Positions 32,485-37,387 of a stretch of 37,387 nt of DNA are shown here, in pieces. Position 1 is the stretch's first letter, and every line of letters begins with the position of its first letter. Source of the DNA: Klebsiella pneumoniae (lineage in GTDB: Bacteria; Myxococcota_A; UBA796; SXON01); NCBI GenBank assembly GCA_945862325.1, contig CAMAXZ010000041.1, positions 1-37,387 on the forward strand. Direction: 5' to 3'. Position numbers and translations under genes: made by a program. The notes under the pieces were generated by a model. That model ran no database searches. It worked only from the letters and a program-made list of their open reading frames with translations, and was not told the DNA's origin.

Positions 32485-33578
32485 GGCTGCTTGTCGGACG
32501 CCACGAAGCGCTCCCGGTACTCCTGGGTCGCCGCGTCGAACACTGCGCGGAGCCCGTCGCCGCCGAGGGTGCGCCCGTTCTTGAAGTACTCCATCGCCGC
32601 CCGACCGATGCCCCACGTCGTCGCGCCGGCGATCGCCGCGGAGAGGCCGAGGATCGCGGCTTCGGCGATCTGCCCGCCGGGGACCCATCCGGCCGCCTTG
32701 AGCGCCTCGACGCCCCAGCGGACGAACCCGCGTACGCCGCCGCTGAGCACCTCGGTGATGATGAAGAGGGCCACGTCGCGGTCGACCGGCACCTCGAACA
32801 CCTCCGCGATGTCGCGGATGAGGCGCACCTGGATCGCCGTGACCACGGCGAGATCCGCGCCAGGAACCGGGATCGCCCCGGCCATCGCGGCCTTGCGGGC
32901 GGCCGCGCGCAGGAGGGGCTCGCAGGCCGCGACGCGGTTGCGCACCTGTTTCGCGAAGATGAGCTCCTTCCCGCTCGCTTCGAGCTTGCCCTCGATCCAG
33001 GCGATGACCGCCGAGACGCCGATCGCGTCGTCGGCGAGCTGGGGGAGCGGGTCGAACGCGGCGACCACGGCGTCACGCGTGTCGACCCCGAGCTGCGCGA
33101 GCGTCGCGCGCACGAACTCGTCGCGCTGCGCCGGGCGGATCAGGTCGATCTTGTTGAGGACGACGAGCGTGGGGCGGTCGAGGGCGCGGATCGCGTCGAG
33201 ATCGCGCCGCTCGTCGATCGTCGCGCCGCCCTCGCAGTTCACGAGGTACACGATGACGTCCAGGGCGTCGAGCACGTCGCGCGCGGCACGGTCCACCGTG
33301 GCGCGGATGTCGCCGAACCCCGGGGCGTTGACCACGACGACCCGGCCCGCGCGGTCGAGCGGAGCGACCCGGACCTCGGCGGTGCTGCCGGGGATCGGGC
33401 TCACCTCGCCGAAGTCGATGCCGAAGAGAGCCTTGATGGCGGAGTCTTTTCCGGACGACGCCGAGCCGACGAAGGCCACCGCGAGGCGCATCGACAGCGC
33501 CTTGCGGACGTCGACCTCCGAGGTGTCCCACGCGGTGAGCGCGTGCGCGAGGAGCTGCGGGCGGAGATCGTCGCTCAT
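32481..33578 (-). CDS. Atypical GTPase with C-terminal DUF697-like domain
   Basis: 365 residues. The GTPase domain (about 30-200) has P-loop GSASSGKD (38-45), switch-I SPIPGSTAEVR, G3 NAPGFGD (84-90) and G4 NKID (142-145), so it shares the Asp-in-G1 and Asn-in-G3 pattern with the downstream gene. Residues 215-335 (RKAAMAGAIPVPGADLAVV, IQVRLIRDIAEVF, GWVPGGQIAEAAILGLSAAI) match the DUF697 pattern found in YcjF-type proteins and in membrane-associated GTPases. It likely sits at the inner membrane. The ATG at 33578 lies 25 bases after the PAS-receiver gene. The two GTPases share long blocks (LVNxEGG, AFDPLPQL) and are paralogues. Confidence 0.88.
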   Translation of the reverse strand: MSDDLRPQLLAHALTAWDTSEVDVRKALSMRLAVAFVGSASSGKDSAIKALFGIDFGEVSPIPGSTAEVRVAPLDRAGRVVVVNAPGFGDIRATVDRAARDVLDALDVIVYLVNCEGGATIDERRDLDAIRALDRPTLVVLNKIDLIRPAQRDEFVRATLAQLGVDTRDAVVAAFDPLPQLADDAIGVSAVIAWIEGKLEASGKELIFAKQVRNRVAACEPLLRAAARKAAMAGAIPVPGADLAVVTAIQVRLIRDIAEVFEVPVDRDVALFIITEVLSGGVRGFVRWGVEALKAAGWVPGGQIAEAAILGLSAAIAGATTWGIGRAAMEYFKNGRTLGGDGLRAVFDAATQEYRERFVASDKQP

Positions 33579-33603
33579 GCCAACGTCCTAACGAGCTCGT
33601 GGC

Positions 33604-35319
33604 TCACCACGATGCGCCGTCGAGGACGCCGCGCACCACGGCGCGGAGCTCGGAGAGCCGGAACGGCTTGCGCATCACGGCGAAGGCGCCCTCGGCGAGG
33701 ATCGACTGCGCCACACCGTCCGGCGCGGCCCCGCTGGCGACCACGACGCGCGTCGCGGGGTGCTCGCGACGGAGGCGCCCGAGCACCTCGATGCCGCTCG
33801 GCCCCGGCAGCCGCAGATCGAGGAGCACGAAGTCGAAGCGTTCGGCCTCGATCGCCCCGAGCGCGGCGTCGCCGTCGGCGGCCTGCGCGATCGAGGCGAA
33901 CATCGGCTCCAGCGCCTGGACGACGAGCTCGCGGAGGTCTTCGTTGTCCTCCACGATCAGCGCGCGGCCTCGACGGCCTTCGCACCCCGCCGCGGACGCG
34001 CGCGCCGGAGCCGGCGGCGGGTCGGCGAGCGGGGCGCGCACGCACACCACCACCCGTCCGTCCGGGAGCTCGTCACGGTCGAGGAACAGGCCCGTTCCGA
34101 GCGCGTAGGCGACGAGCTCGTGCGCGAGCGGGCCGGTCACCGCGCCGCCGGGGATGAGCCAGCGGACGCCCTCGCGCTCGTCGGACGTGGGCAGGTACGC
34201 GATGCGGAGCACCCCTTCGTCGTATTCGGCGCGGACGTCGAGGGTGATGTCGCCCGACGCCACCCCGCCGTCGAGCGCGCGCAGAACGAGGACCACGCAG
34301 GCCCGCATGAACCCCTGCTCGCCGCAGCGCACCCACGGCCCCGTGCCGCTCACGGCGCTCCGCACCGGCGGAGCGTCCGCCCGCGAGGCGCGCTCGACGA
34401 AGGTGCGCAGGTCCGCCACGATCCGGGAGAGGTCGGTCGGGCCCGCGCCCGGCGTGCCGGCGGCGGAGAGCATGAGCAGCCGGCGTCCGATGTCGCCGAG
34501 GTCGCCGACGAGGCGGGTGATGCGATCGAGCGCCTGGCCGGCGCTGCCTGGATCGTCGGAGAGCAGCGCGTGTTCGCACAGCGCGAGCATCTGCGCGCCG
34601 ACGTCGTTGATCGAGTGCGCCTCGGCGCCGGCGACGCGCGCCATCAGGCGCACGGCGGCGTCGAGGTTGCGCACCCGCTCGGCCTCGCGCTCCGTCGTGA
34701 CGTCGCGGACGCTCGCGACGTAGTGGGTCGTGCGGCCCTCGGCGTCACGCACCGCCGACGCGGACTCGTGCACGAGGCGATCCCCGCCGTCGGCGCGACG
34801 CAGGATCGTCTGGCCCGCGAAGCTGCCCGTGGCGAACAGGCTTCGCCAGTAGCGCTCGACGTGCTCGGGGGTGACGCGCGGGCTTCGGAACACCCGGCGA
34901 TGCGCGCCCACGATCGCGCCGCGCGGGTAGCCGACGAGCAGCGCGAACCCGGGGTCGCACCAGGTGATCACGCCGTCGGGGTCCGTGACCACGACGGCAT
35001 CCGGGTGCAGCTCGACGTGGGCGAGCAGGAGGCGCGCCGGGTCGTCGTCCCGCGTCGCGACCCGCGCGACGAGGCGCGCGCCGCCGAGGGCCCCGGGCCC
35101 GACGTCGGCGTCGAGCAGCACGCGACCGGGCCCGCGCCCGAGCCCGAACCGCACCGCCCCGGCGCGGCGCCCGACGGCGGCCCGGACGTCGGTGCGCAGG
35201 TCGAACACGCCCCGCAGGTCGACCACCGGAGGCTCGGCCGCCGCCATGAGCGCGGCGACGGCGTCCGACCGCCGAAGGACCTCGCCGTCCTCGTCGACCT
35301 CGAGCCAGAGCGCCGACAC
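33604..35319 (-). CDS. PAS domain, degenerate kinase region and receiver domain protein
   Basis: 571 residues from the GTG at 35319, two bases after the grpE stop. Residues 101-212 are a PAS/PAC domain (HPDAVVVTDPDGVITWCDPG, VGYPRGAIVGAH, ASVRDVTTERE). Residues 220-285 resemble a dimerisation helix pair (VAGAEAHSINDVGAQML, His235). Residues 295-432 occupy the place of the HATPase domain, but no N-box Asn or DxGxG motif can be found, so ATP binding is doubtful. Residues 452-566 are an intact receiver (LIVEDNED, phospho-acceptor Asp501 in LLDLRLPG, Ser/Gly in VVASGA, Lys551 in MRKPF). It may be phosphorylated by another kinase. There is no signal peptide or TM segment, so it is cytoplasmic. Confidence 0.85.
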   Translation of the reverse strand: MSALWLEVDEDGEVLRRSDAVAALMAAAEPPVVDLRGVFDLRTDVRAAVGRRAGAVRFGLGRGPGRVLLDADVGPGALGGARLVARVATRDDDPARLLLAHVELHPDAVVVTDPDGVITWCDPGFALLVGYPRGAIVGAHRRVFRSPRVTPEHVERYWRSLFATGSFAGQTILRRADGGDRLVHESASAVRDAEGRTTHYVASVRDVTTEREAERVRNLDAAVRLMARVAGAEAHSINDVGAQMLALCEHALLSDDPGSAGQALDRITRLVGDLGDIGRRLLMLSAAGTPGAGPTDLSRIVADLRTFVERASRADAPPVRSAVSGTGPWVRCGEQGFMRACVVLVLRALDGGVASGDITLDVRAEYDEGVLRIAYLPTSDEREGVRWLIPGGAVTGPLAHELVAYALGTGLFLDRDELPDGRVVVCVRAPLADPPPAPARASAAGCEGRRGRALIVEDNEDLRELVVQALEPMFASIAQAADGDAALGAIEAERFDFVLLDLRLPGPSGIEVLGRLRREHPATRVVVASGAAPDGVAQSILAEGAFAVMRKPFRLSELRAVVRGVLDGASW

Positions 35320-35321
35320 GT

Positions 35322-35879
35322 TCAGGCGTCCGCGGGCGCCTGGTACGAGCCGATGACCACACGCGCGGGTCGGATCAGGCGGGCCCCGATGCGGTAACCC
35401 GCGGCGTAGACGACGGTGACGACGCCGTCCTGCGCCGGATCGGGCACGGGTACCGTGGCGAGGGCCTCGTGCACGTCGGCGTCGAAGCGCGCGCCGACAC
35501 CGGGCACCTCTTCGAGGCCGAGGCGGCGGAGCGCCTCGTGGAATTGCTGGTAGACCATGCGCAGCCCGGACTCGACGGGGTGCCCCTTGGCCGCCTCCAT
35601 CGACCGATGGAGGTTCTCCACCGGCTCGAAGAAGCTGGCCACGACCTCGCCGCGCCGGACCTCCTCCTGCACGCGGGCCTGGCGCTCGAGGCGATCCCGC
35701 ACGGCGTGGATCTCGTCGACCTTCTGCTGGTAGGCGGCGCTCACCGTGCGGAGACGCGCCTCGAGGGTGGCGATCTCGTCGCGCAGCGCGAGCGTCGGGT
35801 CGGCCGGGGCGAAGCCCGCTTCTTCGATCGGGACGTCGGACTGCGACACTTCGTCTTGTTCCTGCCGCGGGTCGCTCAT
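35322..35879 (-). CDS. grpE: GrpE nucleotide exchange factor
   Basis: 185 residues, usual length. GrpE releases ADP from DnaK in the cytoplasm. An acidic, disordered N-terminus (MSDPRQEQDEVSQSDVPIEE) is followed by a long coiled coil (ALRDEIATLEARLRTVSAAY, QQKVDEIHAVRDRLERQ). The C-terminal beta domain shows the family pattern: GLRMVYQQFHEALRRLGLEE, FDADVHEALATVP, VVTVVYAAGYRIGARLIRPARVVI. GGAGG stands seven bases before the ATG. No dnaK or dnaJ is adjacent. It leads a six-gene leftward cluster. Confidence 0.95.
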   Translation of the reverse strand: MSDPRQEQDEVSQSDVPIEEAGFAPADPTLALRDEIATLEARLRTVSAAYQQKVDEIHAVRDRLERQARVQEEVRRGEVVASFFEPVENLHRSMEAAKGHPVESGLRMVYQQFHEALRRLGLEEVPGVGARFDADVHEALATVPVPDPAQDGVVTVVYAAGYRIGARLIRPARVVIGSYQAPADA

Positions 35880-35903
35880 GGGCTCGCCTCCACCTGGACG
35901 CCG

Positions 35904-35931
35904 AGGATAGACACCACCGGCATCTCGTCAA
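35904..35931 (-). promoter_or_regulatory. Candidate sigma-70-type promoter for grpE
   Basis: On the minus strand TTGACG (35926-35931) and TATCCT (35904-35909) are separated by 16 bases, about 25-50 bases before the grpE ATG. The -35 overlaps the AAGG that could serve as ribosome site for the divergent gene at 35939, so the two units share a 59-base intergenic region. Confidence 0.5.
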
Positions 35932-35938
35932 GGCACCC

Positions 35939-37207
35939 ATGGACCGTCAGAACCGCCTCGTGACCGGCCTGCTGCTGGTCTTCCTCGTCCTCGCTGCCGT
36001 CGTCTGGTTCGGCGAACCGCCGACCCGCGACGCGGAAGAAGCGGCCACCAAACCACCTTCGCGCGTGGCCTTCGAGGGCCTGAAAGCCGAAGACGTCACG
36101 CGGATCGTGCTTCGACGCGCCAGCGGCGAGCTCCGCTTCGAACGCACCGACGGGGAGTGGGCGATGACCGCCCCGCGCGCGCTCGCGGTCGAGCAGCGGA
36201 AGGTCCAAGAGATCGCGGACCGCTTCGCGCCGCTCGAGCTGGAAGATCGCTCCCTCACCGGCACGCCGGAGTCCTACGGGCTCGACGCGACCAACCGCGT
36301 CGAGGTCGAGCTCGCGAAGGAAGACGGCACGACCGTCCGTGTGTTCGTCGGTAACGACGCGCCGGTCGGCTGGGCTGCCTACGCCGCCGAGGCCGCGGAC
36401 GGGCCGGCGTTCGTCGCCACCCGCCAGCTCCGGGACCTCGCCGCGCGCGGAATCGACGACTTCCGCTCGAAGAACGCTTGGAGCATCTCGCCCGGCACGG
36501 CGCGCCGCGTGCGCATCGCGTCCGAGGGCCGCGAGGTCATCCTGCGCAAGGACGACCACGGCTGGTGGCTCGGCGACGCCGGCCCGCGCGCCGACGCGGA
36601 CGCCGTCGACAAGTGGCTGGGCGACGCGAGCGGCGCGAAGGTCGCCGCGTTCCTGGACGACGCCGATCCCGCGTCGGTTGGGCTGAGCCCCCCCGCCTCG
36701 AGCCTCGTCGTCGAGGACGCCGACGGGACCCACACGCTGGACCTCGGCCCCGCGGGGCCGGACGGCGCCGCCGCGCGGCTCGACGCCGGCGCGCCGTTCC
36801 GCGTCGACACCGCCGCGCTCGCGCTGCTCGACACGACCGGCTGGGAATCCCCGACGCTCCTGCCCGTCCGACGCGCGCAGATCGACCGCATCGACGTCGC
36901 CGACGGCGACCTGTCCGCGGTGTTCGTGCGCGGCGACACCGGCTGGACCCGCGAGGGAGGCCCCGCCTTCGACGTCGAGCCGATCCTCGCCGCGATCGAG
37001 GCGGCCCGCGCCGATCGCGTCGCGACCGCGGGCGAGCTCGGCACCGCCCGGGGCCGGATCAGCCTGCTCGAAGGTGCAGATCGCCGCGAGACGGTGCTGC
37101 TCGGAGAGGTCACGGCGCAAGGGCGCGTGGCGAAGGACGAGGCGGGTGGCCCCACCTTCGTCGTGCCGACCGCCGACCTCGACGCGATCCTCGCCGCCGC
37201 GCGCTGA
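35939..37207 (+). CDS. DUF4340 domain-containing membrane-anchored protein
   Basis: 422 residues. One N-terminal membrane helix (LVTGLLLVFLVLAAVVWF, about residues 7-24) anchors a large extracytoplasmic part made of repeated DUF4340-type units: DVTRIVLRRASGELRFERTD and GEWAMTAPRALAVEQRKVQE, then PESYGLDATNRVEVELAKED, and later REVILRKDDHGWWLGDAG. DUF4340 proteins commonly lie beside GldF/GldG-like ABC transporter genes. The genes that would test this lie beyond the right edge or are absent. The ATG at 35939 is supported by AAGG. It converges with a partial gene 22 bases downstream. Confidence 0.9.
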   Translation: MDRQNRLVTGLLLVFLVLAAVVWFGEPPTRDAEEAATKPPSRVAFEGLKAEDVTRIVLRRASGELRFERTDGEWAMTAPRALAVEQRKVQEIADRFAPLELEDRSLTGTPESYGLDATNRVEVELAKEDGTTVRVFVGNDAPVGWAAYAAEAADGPAFVATRQLRDLAARGIDDFRSKNAWSISPGTARRVRIASEGREVILRKDDHGWWLGDAGPRADADAVDKWLGDASGAKVAAFLDDADPASVGLSPPASSLVVEDADGTHTLDLGPAGPDGAAARLDAGAPFRVDTAALALLDTTGWESPTLLPVRRAQIDRIDVADGDLSAVFVRGDTGWTREGGPAFDVEPILAAIEAARADRVATAGELGTARGRISLLEGADRRETVLLGEVTAQGRVAKDEAGGPTFVVPTADLDAILAAAR

Positions 37208-37229
37208 CGGGGCGTCCGCCGCGCGCGGC

Positions 37230-37387
37230 TCAGTTGGCCGAGGGCGCGGCCTCGCGCGGCAACATCTCGGCGGACAGCAGTCCGAGGGTGCGCGCGTCGC
37301 CCCGCACCGCCCGCCAGGCCGCCGCGCGGAGCTCGAGCACCGCCACGATTGGCGCCGCGACGACGGCCGCCGCCGCCGCCGGTGCGA
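37230..37387 (-). CDS. C-terminal end of a gene running off the window, unknown
   Basis: The minus strand is open from the right edge to TGA at 37230-37232. The last 51 residues include a hydrophobic Ala/Val stretch (AAAAVVAAPIVAVLEL), then RAAAWRAVRGDARTLGLLSA and EMLPREAAPSAN. The third-position GC bias and a protein-like end fit a real gene converging on the DUF4340 gene. Too little is present to name it. Confidence 0.5.
   Translation of the reverse strand, partial: APAAAAAVVAAPIVAVLELRAAAWRAVRGDARTLGLLSAEMLPREAAPSAN

Noticed and set aside
1..37387. tRNA, rRNA, CRISPR arrays, transposases, integrases, attachment sites
   Set aside because: Looked for cloverleaf-type ends, regularly spaced short repeats, DDE or tyrosine-recombinase motifs and terminal inverted repeats. 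None could be supported by eye; covariance-model searches were not possible.

Overview
The window is about 37 kb of very GC-rich bacterial chromosome. Genes are tightly packed, and start codons commonly overlap the preceding stop (ATGA, GTGA, TTGA, TGATG). The gene content suggests Myxococcota or a related deltaproteobacterial lineage: PEGA-type domains, lipoproteins with Asp/Thr-rich linkers, FG-GAP, VWA and sulfatase-modifying-factor lipoproteins, HEAT-repeat lipoproteins and a two-domain Nfu. This taxonomic call is inference. No rRNA, tRNA, CRISPR array, transposase or integrase was seen.

Layout. 1-1193: the tail of a PEGA-domain protein and a coupled membrane protein. 1194-3855: a leftward operon alr-mlaE-mlaF. 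3881-4822: a UDP-glucuronate decarboxylase-like enzyme. 4789-8664: a leftward five-gene unit (flavin reductase, FmdB-type zinc ribbon, lipoprotein, argS, lipoprotein). 8688-16607: an accessory and partly decayed region of lipoprotein genes. It contains an RCC1-like protein, a frameshifted VWA protein, a sulfatase-modifying-factor-like protein, an FG-GAP protein split by an amber codon, and a class C beta-lactamase fold with every catalytic motif altered. It also holds duplicated scraps of the 8688 lipoprotein gene and the tail of a lost beta-carbonic anhydrase. Parts of it are visibly poorer in G+C than the flanks.

16617-24566 carries an MFS exporter, an acyl-CoA dehydrogenase, an Nfu scaffold, a HEAT-repeat lipoprotein, a small conserved protein, free-methionine-R-sulfoxide reductase, and a leftward cassette of two glycosyltransferases plus an HExxH protein. 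24734-29118 has a kynureninase-like PLP enzyme and an ECF42-type sigma factor with its DGPF/YCII partner and an SDR. 29199-35879 is a six-gene leftward cluster: grpE, a degenerate PAS-kinase-receiver protein, two paralogous GTPases, a zinc-ribbon protein and a GT-C membrane glycosyltransferase. The window ends with a DUF4340 protein and a partial gene.

The most interesting signals are three. First, the paired GTPases at 31288-33578 carry P-loops reading GKD and G3 motifs reading NxPG, as if the metal-binding Asp had moved from G3 to G1; one is fused to a complete YaaW (UPF0174)-like domain. Second, there is a family-wide habit of extremely short lipoprotein signal peptides without a positively charged n-region. 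Third, 8.7-14.4 kb is a decaying duplicated island.
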